NCBI RefSeq assembly: GCF_959029255.1
Contig: NZ_CAUFUE010000005.1
Coordinates: 135,814-199,813, forward strand
Direction: 5' to 3'
Length of the DNA: 64,000 nt
Origin: an uncultured Bacteroides sp.
Lineage (GTDB): Bacteria; Bacteroidota; Bacteroidia; Bacteroidales; Bacteroidaceae
Part shown: positions 8,828 through 17,696 of the stretch, piece after piece
Layout of the letters: each line of letters starts with the position of its first letter
Numbering within the stretch: the stretch's first letter is position 1
Translations under genes and position numbers: made by a program
Notes under the pieces: generated by a model
What the model was told of the DNA's origin: nothing
Databases searched by the model: none
The model's input: only the letters and a program-made list of their open reading frames with translations

Positions 8828-10495
8828 ATGAACAAGTTAATGATTAACATGGGAGTACTGTTCTTTTGTGGAATAGTATCGGCCTCGGCTCAAGTACAGT
8901 TTGCTGAGAATAATGCATGTCAGGATGATCCTTCTTTAGCTCCTCCTAAATTTACGGAAACCATATCTCCGTTAGATACTCTAAAAAAATATATCCTGAC
9001 TCCAAAAGCTCCTGATACTCCCCGTATCAATGGAGCAAAGGTTTTTGGTGTTCGTCCGGGTTCCAAATTCCTCTATACTATTCCGGCTACCGGTATCCGT
9101 CCAATGACTTTTGCAGTAGAGAATCTTCCCAAGGGTTTGAAGGTAGATGGGGTAACCGGTCAAATTACCGGAAGTGTGAAGAAAGCAGGCGAATATGTAG
9201 TGACCTTTATAGCACGTAATTCTTTGGGAGAAGCAAGACGTGATTTTAAAATTATCGTGGGAGATAGGATAGCGCTTACCCCTCCTATGGGATGGAATAG
9301 CTGGAACTGTTGGGGAAACGCTGTCAGTCAGGAGAAGGTACTCAGTTCAGCCAAAGCAATGGTTGAAAAAGGTCTGATAAACCATGGGTGGCAGTATATC
9401 AATATTGATGACGGTTGGCAGGGACTTCGCGGTGGAAAACATCAGGGGGTAATGACCAACGGTAAATTTCCCGATATGAAAGCCCTTTCCGATGAAATCC
9501 ACTCTATGGGTTTGAAAATTGGTATTTATTCCGGTCCGTGGGTAGGTACTTATGCGGGACATTTGGGCTCTTATTGTGATAACGCTGATGGTACTTATGA
9601 TTGGGTAGAGAAATATGCAAATGAATATTATCGTTATGTGGATCCTACCAAGAAAACTAAACATGGAGTAAATTATCATCATGGAAAGTATTCTTTCGTC
9701 AAGAACGATGTTCAGCAATGGATAGATTGGGAAATGGATTATCTGAAATATGACTGGAATCCGAATGATGTATATCATGTAAAAGAGATGCATGATGCTT
9801 TGCGCTCTCATAATCGTGATGTGGTATTCAGTCTTTCAAACAGTGCCCCCTGGGGAGATGCCGTGCAGTGGGAAAAGATGGCAAACTGCTGGCGTACTAC
9901 CGGTGATATTCGTGATACTTGGGAAAGAATGAGCAGTCTTGGTTTCAACCAGACCAAATGGGCGGCATATACAGGCCCCGGTCATTGGCCCGATCCGGAT
10001 ATGTTGGTAGTAGGTATGGTTGGATGGGGACCCAAACTTCACTATACCCGTCTTACTCCCGATGAACAATATACTCATATCAGTTTGTGGGCATTGTTGT
10101 CTTCTCCTTTGCTGATAGGTTGTGATATGGCGCAGTTGGATGATTTCACATTGAGTCTTCTGACGAATGATGAAGTCATTGAGGTAAATCAGGATCCTCT
10201 TGGCAAACAAGGCACTATAATTAATGAAAAAGGTTCTGTCGTGATTTATGCCAAACCTTTGGAAGACGGTTCCATGGCTGTAGGCTTTTTTAATCGTGGT
10301 GATTCTGTTGCCAAAGCTACACTTGCCTGGAAATCTGTCGGTATCCGTGGAGAACAGACGGTACGTGACTTGTGGAGACAGAAAGATGTAGCTAAATCCG
10401 ACACGGAGTTTACTACGGATATTGCACCTCATGGTGTACGGTTAGTGAAATTATATCCCGGAAATAGTAGAGAACAAGCAACTAGTGGTAAATAA
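8828..10495 (+). CDS. GH27 alpha-galactosidase with N-terminal putative Ig domain
   Basis: Secreted retaining alpha-galactosidase of 555 residues. Residues about 78-143 look like an Ig-like He_PIG domain (GLKVDGVTGQITGSV). The catalytic barrel begins at TPPMGWNSWNCWG. The nucleophile is Asp309 in LKYDWNP and the acid/base is Asp360 in TTGDIRDTW; GPGHWPDPDMLVVG and SSPLLIGCDM are also family hallmarks. A small beta domain closes the protein. It ends 4 nt before the first DUF362 gene, so translation is probably coupled. Confidence 0.93.
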   Translation: MNKLMINMGVLFFCGIVSASAQVQFAENNACQDDPSLAPPKFTETISPLDTLKKYILTPKAPDTPRINGAKVFGVRPGSKFLYTIPATGIRPMTFAVENLPKGLKVDGVTGQITGSVKKAGEYVVTFIARNSLGEARRDFKIIVGDRIALTPPMGWNSWNCWGNAVSQEKVLSSAKAMVEKGLINHGWQYINIDDGWQGLRGGKHQGVMTNGKFPDMKALSDEIHSMGLKIGIYSGPWVGTYAGHLGSYCDNADGTYDWVEKYANEYYRYVDPTKKTKHGVNYHHGKYSFVKNDVQQWIDWEMDYLKYDWNPNDVYHVKEMHDALRSHNRDVVFSLSNSAPWGDAVQWEKMANCWRTTGDIRDTWERMSSLGFNQTKWAAYTGPGHWPDPDMLVVGMVGWGPKLHYTRLTPDEQYTHISLWALLSSPLLIGCDMAQLDDFTLSLLTNDEVIEVNQDPLGKQGTIINEKGSVVIYAKPLEDGSMAVGFFNRGDSVAKATLAWKSVGIRGEQTVRDLWRQKDVAKSDTEFTTDIAPHGVRLVKLYPGNSREQATSGK

Positions 10496-10499
10496 GGTT

Positions 10500-12074
10500 A
10501 TGAAACGGATTTATTTATATTTCAAGGAAAAGACGGAAAAGGGAGAGTTTTCTTCAAAGCGTATGCGGATTTTTCTTTTTTGGGGGGTGGGGCTTTCATC
10601 GACTCTATGGTTTCTCATTCGTGTGATTCCCAAGCCTTCGCGTGCCTATTATCCTTGTATGCAGACTGCTGCTCCGATGATGTCGGCCTTCGTTACCTAT
10701 TTGCTTTCTTTTACTGTTACATGGTGGAGTGGACGTAAGTTCTATAATGCTGTTCGTCAGCGTAAAATAGCTGTAAGTATATTCTCTTTTATATGTCTTT
10801 GTCTGTTTTGTACCATGACATTGGTAGAGAATAGTACGGATTTGCTGGCTCAAGTTGTTTTACCGGTTACGGAACCGCGTATGGCATGGGGTAGGAATAA
10901 TCCGGTAGGAATTCCGAGGGGGATATATCCGGGACGTGTAACTTGGGCTCACGCTCCGGGAGCTGCTGTTTGGGAAAAAGGAACCGGCTTTTGGTATGAA
11001 GACCGTTGGAATAATCAGGAAGATGCTGATTGGTTGATTAATCAATCGTTGCTTATGCTGACAGGTGAGAAAAAAGAGAAGGCTGCATGGAATGCCTTAT
11101 TTGTTTCCTTTAATCAATATCATAAAAAAGGGAAGAAAGGTTATAAGAAAGGCGAAAAGATTGCCATTAAAATCAACCAGAATAATACCTTTTCCCATGA
11201 GGATTGTGAACAATTGAATGCTTCTCCTCATCTCACTCTGGCTTTGTTGAGAAGCCTTGTTAATGAAGGTGGTGTTCCGCAAGAACAGATTACGGTATTT
11301 GATGCAAGTCGGTTTATAACCGATGCATTATTTAATAAATGCCATTCCGAATTTCCGAATATCATTTATTTGGATAATGAAGGTGGGGCAGGACGTACTA
11401 AATCAACTTATACGGCAGATGCCATTCCATATTCGGAAGACAATGGACGTTTAGCCCGTGGATTGGCTGATTGCGCGATAGAAGCCGATTACTTAATAAA
11501 CATGGCTTTATTGAAGGGACATGGAGGACAAGGAGTGACACTTTGTGCCAAGAACTGGTATGGAGTGACCGATATAGACAGGAATTTCCGGAAGAATCAG
11601 CACAATAATTTTAATCAGGACCGTGGAGGAAAGCCTCGTTATATGACTTTTACGGATTTTATAGCCCACAAAGATTTAGGACAAAAAACAATGCTTTTTT
11701 TGATTGACGGATTATATGGTTCGGAAAAGGTGAATGGAGCACCTTCCGGAAAATGGAAAATGGCTCCGTTTAATAATGATTGGCCTTGTTCACTTTTTGC
11801 TTCACAAGATCCTGTTGCTATCGATGCCGTAGGAATAGATTTTCTGAGTTCGGAGTTCCCGCGTATGGCAGATGTCGATTATTGTGACATGTATCTGGTA
11901 GAGGCCGCAATGGCGAATTCTCCGCTATCTGATACTTTTTATGATCCTGAACGCGATGGTACCGGAGTTGGAAGTCTGGGAGTATTGGAACACTGGAACA
12001 ACCCCATTGAGAAAAAATATAGTAGAAATATGGGAAAGGACATAGGAATAGAGTTAATTTATTCACATAAATGA
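10500..12074 (+). CDS. Membrane-anchored DUF362 protein, copy 1
   Basis: About 524 residues from the ATG at 10500; a GTG at 10485 is possible but would overlap the GH27 gene. The N-terminus has membrane helices (FWGVGLSSTLWFLIRV; MSAFVTYLLSFTVTW; IAVSIFSFICLCLFC). A DUF362-type domain follows, with GEKIAIKINQNNT, INMALLKGHGGQGVTLCAKN and SQDPVAIDAVGIDFL. The family is of unknown function and is sometimes linked to iron-sulphur proteins, but no cysteine cluster is seen here. Its closest relative in the window is the next gene. A terminator-like hairpin follows. Confidence 0.8.
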   Translation: MKRIYLYFKEKTEKGEFSSKRMRIFLFWGVGLSSTLWFLIRVIPKPSRAYYPCMQTAAPMMSAFVTYLLSFTVTWWSGRKFYNAVRQRKIAVSIFSFICLCLFCTMTLVENSTDLLAQVVLPVTEPRMAWGRNNPVGIPRGIYPGRVTWAHAPGAAVWEKGTGFWYEDRWNNQEDADWLINQSLLMLTGEKKEKAAWNALFVSFNQYHKKGKKGYKKGEKIAIKINQNNTFSHEDCEQLNASPHLTLALLRSLVNEGGVPQEQITVFDASRFITDALFNKCHSEFPNIIYLDNEGGAGRTKSTYTADAIPYSEDNGRLARGLADCAIEADYLINMALLKGHGGQGVTLCAKNWYGVTDIDRNFRKNQHNNFNQDRGGKPRYMTFTDFIAHKDLGQKTMLFLIDGLYGSEKVNGAPSGKWKMAPFNNDWPCSLFASQDPVAIDAVGIDFLSSEFPRMADVDYCDMYLVEAAMANSPLSDTFYDPERDGTGVGSLGVLEHWNNPIEKKYSRNMGKDIGIELIYSHK

Positions 12075-12089
12075 TTTACTGTTTGTACT

Positions 12090-12141
12090 ATGAGACGATT
12101 TTTCAAGGATTTGAATAAATTCTTAAAATCGTCTCATTTTT
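12090..12141 (+). terminator. Long hairpin terminator with a promoter element in its loop
   Basis: A perfect 13-bp stem, ATGAGACGATTTT (12090-12102) with AAAATCGTCTCAT (12125-12137), has a 22-nt loop and runs into Ts. It fits a terminator between the two DUF362 genes. The loop nearly coincides with the 24-nt promoter element described for 12104-12127, so termination and initiation signals are nested. Confidence 0.75.
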
Positions 12142-12156
12142 ATATCTCTATTTTTG
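12104..12156 (+). promoter_or_regulatory. Candidate regulated promoter of the second DUF362 gene (24-nt element + 21 nt + -7 box)
   Basis: The -7 box is TATTTTTG (12149-12156). Exactly 21 nt before it, at 12104-12127, lies a 24-mer whose halves are CAAGGATTTGAA and TAAATTCTTAAA. It shares 15 of 24 positions with the element before GH105 at 45959. This copy was located by spacing, so it is one of the weaker members of the set. Confidence 0.45.
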
Positions 12157-12186
12157 TCTCAGGTTATTAATATTTAATCTGATAAT

Positions 12187-14367
12187 ATGAAGGATAAAAT
12201 AAAAAAATGGTTTTTTAAGACATGTCCTAAAAGTGGGCGTATCGTTGGTATTAATAAAAAGAATATTGTATTGAAGATATGTTTTCCTCTTTTGGGAATA
12301 GCGGCTTTGATATGGTTTTTGATTCGTGTCGTGCCCAAGCCCAGCCGTATTGAGTATCCATGTCAACAGATAGCGGCTCCTATAGCTTTCTCTTTTGTTG
12401 CCTTTATCAGTAGTACTCTTGTGGGAGTGGAAGCATGGAAACGTTTCCGACGTTTGTGGTATTCCCGCCGTTTTTATTTAGGATTATCGGTACTGTCGAT
12501 AGGGGTTCTTTTATCAGGCATTTTATATGTAATGTCAGTTGACAACTCTCTGATGGGGCAGGTTATTCGGAAACAGATAGATAATGGTACGGATATGGGA
12601 CGTTTTACTCCTATTGATTCTCCTAATACACCGATGGGAGTCGCCAAAGGAATTCATCCGGGACGTGTAGCTTGGGCATACGACCCTAAAGCGGCCGCCT
12701 GGGATGGTAAGCGGGGACTTTATTCGGATGCAAATAATAATAGCCAGACACGTGTCAATGATATGATGGAAGGAGTAATTATTTCATTGACCCGTCAAAA
12801 TACTATTGATAAAGCATGGGAAGAACTTTTTCGTACTTTCAATTATAAAAAGGGAAAGGGAGCGGTTCTTTATAAAAAAGGAGAAAAGATTGCCATTAAA
12901 GTCAATCTAAACGATAATGGCGGTTCGAATATAATAGATGCCACTCCTCAATCGGTATATGCTTTGTTATATCAGTTGGTGGACATCATGAAAGTTCCGC
13001 AGAATTGTATTACGGTTTATGATGCGCAACGGCGGGGGATTTCTGCTATTTATGACTATGTGCAACCGGTTTATCCTGATGTAAATTATCAGAATTGGGG
13101 TGGCTTTGTTCCTGATGTCATTCGTTATTCCAGTGAAATAACTGACGCCGGTGCCATGAGTCTGGCGCGTGCTGCTTATGAAGCGGATTACATGATTAAT
13201 ATGGCTTTGATGAAACGTCATTCCGAACCGACGGATAAATGGCGTGACAGTGCCGGACAAACAGGCATTACCTCCACCGGTAAAAATCAATTTGGTTCGA
13301 TAGGAAATGTACCCCCTCTTCATCTATCCATTCGTGATTGGTCGTCTTTCCGGGGAATGGGTACTTACAATTGTATTGTTGATTTAATGGCTCACGAGCG
13401 TATTGGAGGAAATACATTAGTATATATTGTAGATGCGATGTACGTCAATCCCAAACACAATGGCAAAGCAGTACGATTTAAGCGTGCTCCTTTCAATAAT
13501 GGATGGACATCCAGCTTTTTGGCGTCTAACGACCAAGTAGCCATTGAATCGGTAGTGCTTGACTTTATCTATTCCGAACTTCCTCTTCCGGCAAATGCTG
13601 ATAACTTCCTGCATGAAGCGGCCAACATAGGTAATCCGCCTTCCGGTATCGCTTATATGGGTAAGGAACAAGGCAGCCTGGGGGTACACGAACACTGGAA
13701 TAATCCTGACCAGAGACTTTATAGCCGGAATCTAGGGACTGGTAAAGGTATAGAACTATATAGGGTGCCCATGGATGAACAGCGTCCGGCCATTGAATAT
13801 TTTTATGCTGATGGAGCAAACTTATATTATAAAACTTCCAATGCTGATGAAGTCAGATTGAATGGCAAGAAGTTGGATAGTCCCGAAGGAGTTCTACCGG
13901 TTGATTTGAAGAAAACTACCGGCTATTGCCTGGAAGTTTTGAATAATCATAAAGTTGCCGCCTCACAAAAAATCGTACAACGTTGCTTGGAACCGCTTTT
14001 CACTTACCAGGCGAAAGAGATGGTTTTAGAAGGGTCGGCAACACTGAATGAAGATGGCTCTGTGGAATTTAAAGGTGAGAAAGGCAGTTCTAACGGTACC
14101 ATAGCTTGGAAAACTGAAGTACCCCGTCAGGGTAAATATTATCTGACGGTTTCTTATGCCGGTGGTAATCCTGCACCTTCTTATTTATATAACAATGGAA
14201 AGTTAGTTAGCGAAAATATAGGTTATCTGGCAACTACCGGTAATAAACGCGGGCAGTTCGTATTTCCTGTGATGTTGGAGAAGGGACTAAATGAACTGAG
14301 TTTGCAACATCCCGGACGTCGCAGTAACAAGATATATTCTGTTTCTATCGCTAAAGAGAAAAAGTAA
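12187..14367 (+). CDS. Membrane-anchored DUF362 protein, copy 2, with C-terminal beta-sandwich domain
   Basis: A 726-residue paralogue of the preceding gene. The same membrane anchor and core motifs recur: WFLIRVVPKPSR, KKGEKIAIKVNLND, INMALMKRHSE and GSLGVHEHWNNPDQRLYSRN. Beyond the shared core it has about 190 extra residues ending in a CBM6/35-like segment (TEVPRQGKYYLTVSYAGGN, EKGLNELSLQHPG), which may bind a glycan. Tandem duplication within a CAZyme operon implies a role with the substrate, but no function is established. It is followed by the GH28 gene after 34 nt. Confidence 0.8.
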   Translation: MKDKIKKWFFKTCPKSGRIVGINKKNIVLKICFPLLGIAALIWFLIRVVPKPSRIEYPCQQIAAPIAFSFVAFISSTLVGVEAWKRFRRLWYSRRFYLGLSVLSIGVLLSGILYVMSVDNSLMGQVIRKQIDNGTDMGRFTPIDSPNTPMGVAKGIHPGRVAWAYDPKAAAWDGKRGLYSDANNNSQTRVNDMMEGVIISLTRQNTIDKAWEELFRTFNYKKGKGAVLYKKGEKIAIKVNLNDNGGSNIIDATPQSVYALLYQLVDIMKVPQNCITVYDAQRRGISAIYDYVQPVYPDVNYQNWGGFVPDVIRYSSEITDAGAMSLARAAYEADYMINMALMKRHSEPTDKWRDSAGQTGITSTGKNQFGSIGNVPPLHLSIRDWSSFRGMGTYNCIVDLMAHERIGGNTLVYIVDAMYVNPKHNGKAVRFKRAPFNNGWTSSFLASNDQVAIESVVLDFIYSELPLPANADNFLHEAANIGNPPSGIAYMGKEQGSLGVHEHWNNPDQRLYSRNLGTGKGIELYRVPMDEQRPAIEYFYADGANLYYKTSNADEVRLNGKKLDSPEGVLPVDLKKTTGYCLEVLNNHKVAASQKIVQRCLEPLFTYQAKEMVLEGSATLNEDGSVEFKGEKGSSNGTIAWKTEVPRQGKYYLTVSYAGGNPAPSYLYNNGKLVSENIGYLATTGNKRGQFVFPVMLEKGLNELSLQHPGRRSNKIYSVSIAKEKK

Positions 14368-14401
14368 AGACAAACATAAATTTAATACATAAACTAATAT
14401 C

Positions 14402-15778
14402 ATGAGAAGAATAAATTATTGGGGATTACTGCTTTTATTGCTGATTGTTCCATTGGCCATGCAGGCAGGCGAAACTTTCAATGTGAAAAAGTATGGTGCC
14501 CGGGGAAATGGTAAGAAGATGGACTCTCCTGCCATTCAGAAGGCTATTGATGCCTGTCATCAGGCAGGAGGAGGAACAGTGGTGGTTCCTGCGGGAACTT
14601 ACCTTTCAGCTACGATTGTCTTGAAAGATAATGTAACTTTACATTTGGAAAAAGATGCCTTGATTTTAGGGACTACAGATTATAAGGCATACGATAACCT
14701 GGACCCTTTTACGGAGGGATTGGGTATAGATGTCGGTTGGGCATTGATGGTTGCGGTAGATGCTAAGAACGTTACACTGGAAGGCGAAGGCTCCATTGAC
14801 GGGCAAGGCTCTGCATTGAAGGAACGCCATATCAAGACCGATACGCGTCCCGAAGGTAAACGTTGGGGATTACGTCCTTTTTTGCTTCGTTGGGTACGTT
14901 GTGAAAATGTGAAAGTAGAGGGAGTTACTTTAAAATATGCCGGAGCCTGGACATCACACTATTTTCAGTGCCGGAACGTCAATATAAACAATGTGACTAT
15001 CCGTAGTTTTGGAGTGGCACACAATGACGGAATCAACATTGATGGTTGCCAGCATGTACGCATCAGTAATTGTGATATCATTAGCGGGGATGATGCCCTT
15101 TGTTTCAAGACAACCTCCAGCAAGATGGGATGCGATGATATAATAGTCACCAACATGAAGTTGAAAAGTAACCAGGCAGGTATCAAGATGGGAACAGAAT
15201 CAATGGCGGGATTTGAAAATATCAAAATCAGCAATTGCCATATCTATGACACCAAGAATGGTGGTATCAAACTATTTTCTGTTGACGGGGCCCATTTACG
15301 CAATGTCGAAATATCAGATATAACGATGGATGAAGTCCGTACTCCTATGATGTTCCGTCTGGGAGCCCGTTTAAGTGTTTTCCGTAAGACTCAGGATACC
15401 CAGCAACCTGTTGGCGTTTTTGAGAACGTTACTATTCGTAATGTAAAAGCCGTTGCTGCCGATAATGCGCAATTGAAGCCACCTTCGGGAATTTTGATTA
15501 CCGGTATTCCCGGACATTATATCACTAATCTGACGTTGGAGAATATTCATATCCGTCTATTGGGAACCGGTACTGTGGAAGATGCTTTGTCAGTAGTTCC
15601 TGAAGCTGTTGACAAATACCCTGAAGTGAAAACATTCGGCCCTAAAATTCCGGCTTACGGAGTATGGGCACGCCATGTGAAAGGTTTGAAGCTGAAGAAT
15701 GTTACATTCGAGTTGAAGAATCCGGATGCCCGTCCCGAGATAATCTGTGAGGATGGTGATATGCAAATTTACAAATAA
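14402..15778 (+). CDS. GH28 polygalacturonase-like glycosidase
   Basis: Secreted beta-helix glycosidase of 458 residues (signal peptide about 20) that would hydrolyse alpha-linked galacturonic acid or related residues. GH28 catalytic aspartates are visible as Asp214 (NIDG, in the NTD position) and Asp230-Asp231 (SGDDALCFK). In the place of the GHG motif it has GIKMGTESM, a variant seen in many Bacteroidetes GH28. It starts with the usual FNVKKYGARGNGKKMD. It is followed after 6 nt by a GH97 gene. Substrate could be a pectic or rhamnogalacturonan linkage. Confidence 0.88.
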   Translation: MRRINYWGLLLLLLIVPLAMQAGETFNVKKYGARGNGKKMDSPAIQKAIDACHQAGGGTVVVPAGTYLSATIVLKDNVTLHLEKDALILGTTDYKAYDNLDPFTEGLGIDVGWALMVAVDAKNVTLEGEGSIDGQGSALKERHIKTDTRPEGKRWGLRPFLLRWVRCENVKVEGVTLKYAGAWTSHYFQCRNVNINNVTIRSFGVAHNDGINIDGCQHVRISNCDIISGDDALCFKTTSSKMGCDDIIVTNMKLKSNQAGIKMGTESMAGFENIKISNCHIYDTKNGGIKLFSVDGAHLRNVEISDITMDEVRTPMMFRLGARLSVFRKTQDTQQPVGVFENVTIRNVKAVAADNAQLKPPSGILITGIPGHYITNLTLENIHIRLLGTGTVEDALSVVPEAVDKYPEVKTFGPKIPAYGVWARHVKGLKLKNVTFELKNPDARPEIICEDGDMQIYK

Positions 15779-15784
15779 ACAGTT

Positions 15785-17674
15785 ATGAGAAAGATTATAT
15801 GTACATTGTTCATGGTATGCTGTGCCTGGGTGGGTCTGTATGCCCAGACTTTATCATCAGTCACCAGTCCGGATGGTTCTATTGTATTACGGATAGGGTT
15901 GAGAGATAAAAATCTGACTTATGACGTATGCAAATCTGGAAAAACAGTCTTGATGGAAGCCCCCATTCGTATGACGGTAGATGGAGCGGAAGTGTGTAAT
16001 TCTCCCCGGCTATTGTCTTCCGATAGTTATAAAACGAATGATACCTATCCTATACGTGGCTCTCATTCCATGGCTGTAGATAAAAGTAATGGATTGTTGC
16101 TTAAGTTGAAAAACGAAAAACTGAAAACGGATTTTATATTAGAAGCCAGAGTCTATGATGACGGAATAGCTTTCCGCCTGATACTTCCCGGAGACGATAA
16201 GCAAGTAAGAACACCGGATGAACATACGGTTTTTACGCTTCCTGCCGGTAGTCAGGTATGGTATCATGATATGTATTGCCATTACGAAGGATTGCACCAG
16301 CGGAAAGAAGTTTCCGAGATAACGAAAGGAGAGTGGGCGGCTCCTCCTGTGACCGTACAACTTCCCGGAAACTCTGGTTATCTTTGTCTCACTGAATCTG
16401 CTTTGATGAATTATGCAGGGATGTCTTTTCAAGCGAATGGGAACAATGGTTTTGAAACCCAATTAGGACATGCCCAACCTGCCAGTTATGCTTTTGCGCA
16501 TGATTATAGCCTTGAAGATGCCCGCCGTCTTTCTCTTCCGGCCACTATAACCGGTACCATTACAACCCCTTGGCGTGCCGTTGTCATCGTTGATGATTTG
16601 AATGGGTTGGTCAATACCGATTTGATTACCAATCTGGCTCCTGCATCGGACAAGAAGCTTTTTCCCAAAGGCGTCAATACCGAATGGATTAAGCCGGGAC
16701 GTTCCGTATGGTGTTGGCTCGATGGCGGTGCCCGTACGGTGGAGGGCATGAAGGAGTTCTCCAAATTAGCGGGGGAACTGGGCTATGAATACAATACGGT
16801 CGATGCTTTCTGGTATCGCTGGACAGATGAACAATTGAAAGATTTGGTTGATTATTCGGCCCAATGTGGCGTTAAGGTCTGGCTGTGGCGTCATGGACGC
16901 GATGTTCGTGACCCGGAAAAGCGTAAGGCATTGTTTGAGAGGTGTCAGCGCTTGGGAATTGTCGGTCTGAAACTGGATGCTTTTTCCCATGAATCGAAAG
17001 AATTCATAGATTTGTATCAGGCTTGCCTGAAGGAAGCGGCAGAATACAAACTGATGCTTAATATACATGGCAGCAATAAACCGGCGGGGGAAGTGCGTAC
17101 ATGGCCTAATGAGATGAGCCGTGAAGGAATCCGTGGACTTGAATATGGCAAGAAGCAATATGAATGGTCTACTCATAATACCACTCTTCCCTTCACACGT
17201 TTGGTGGCAGGTGCGGGCGATTATACTCCGGTTGTCTTTGGAGAACGTCGTCTGGAGACTTCCTGGACACATCAGGTGGCTACCTCTTTGGTATTTAATT
17301 CTTCAGTGATATTCTTTGGCTCTCATCCCCAAAAGATGCTGGACAACCCTGCTGTCAAAGTGTTGAAAGAAATACCGGCTACTTGGGACGAAACTATTGT
17401 GTTACCTTCCAGTAGGATTGGTGAAGTGGCCGCCTTTGCCCGCAGAAGTGGAAATACTTGGTTCCTGGCTGTGCTGAATGGTCAACAGGAACGTATGATA
17501 CAGTTTCCATTATCTTTCTTAGGTGATGGATGGTATGAAGGAACGGTGCTCAATGATAATCCGTCCAATGCGGCGGCAATTGCCGTACAGCGCGTATTTT
17601 GCCGTAATGCAGACTCGCTTACCGGTCACATGCGCTCAGGAGGCGGTTATGTAGTTATGTTTACTCCGAAATGA
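15785..17674 (+). CDS. GH97 glycosidase, retaining type (copy 1)
   Basis: Secreted 629-residue GH97 with the N-terminal beta-super-sandwich (VTSPDGSIVLRI) and barrel motifs FTLPAGSQVWYHD, KPGRSVWCWLDGG, MLNIHGSNKPAGE and WPNEMSREGIRG. Asp398 in GLKLDAFSHE sits where retaining members (alpha-galactosidase type) carry the nucleophile; inverting SusB-like members lack it. An alpha-galactosidase role is therefore more likely than alpha-glucosidase. The next GH97 follows after 22 nt and is clearly paralogous though diverged. Confidence 0.9.
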   Translation: MRKIICTLFMVCCAWVGLYAQTLSSVTSPDGSIVLRIGLRDKNLTYDVCKSGKTVLMEAPIRMTVDGAEVCNSPRLLSSDSYKTNDTYPIRGSHSMAVDKSNGLLLKLKNEKLKTDFILEARVYDDGIAFRLILPGDDKQVRTPDEHTVFTLPAGSQVWYHDMYCHYEGLHQRKEVSEITKGEWAAPPVTVQLPGNSGYLCLTESALMNYAGMSFQANGNNGFETQLGHAQPASYAFAHDYSLEDARRLSLPATITGTITTPWRAVVIVDDLNGLVNTDLITNLAPASDKKLFPKGVNTEWIKPGRSVWCWLDGGARTVEGMKEFSKLAGELGYEYNTVDAFWYRWTDEQLKDLVDYSAQCGVKVWLWRHGRDVRDPEKRKALFERCQRLGIVGLKLDAFSHESKEFIDLYQACLKEAAEYKLMLNIHGSNKPAGEVRTWPNEMSREGIRGLEYGKKQYEWSTHNTTLPFTRLVAGAGDYTPVVFGERRLETSWTHQVATSLVFNSSVIFFGSHPQKMLDNPAVKVLKEIPATWDETIVLPSSRIGEVAAFARRSGNTWFLAVLNGQQERMIQFPLSFLGDGWYEGTVLNDNPSNAAAIAVQRVFCRNADSLTGHMRSGGGYVVMFTPK

Positions 17675-17696
17675 AACACACTTAAAAACAAATATC

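Noticed and set aside
9347..10432. Long minus-strand open frames within the GH27 gene
   Set aside because: Antisense shadows of a gene with intact catalytic motifs; no domain pattern in their translation.
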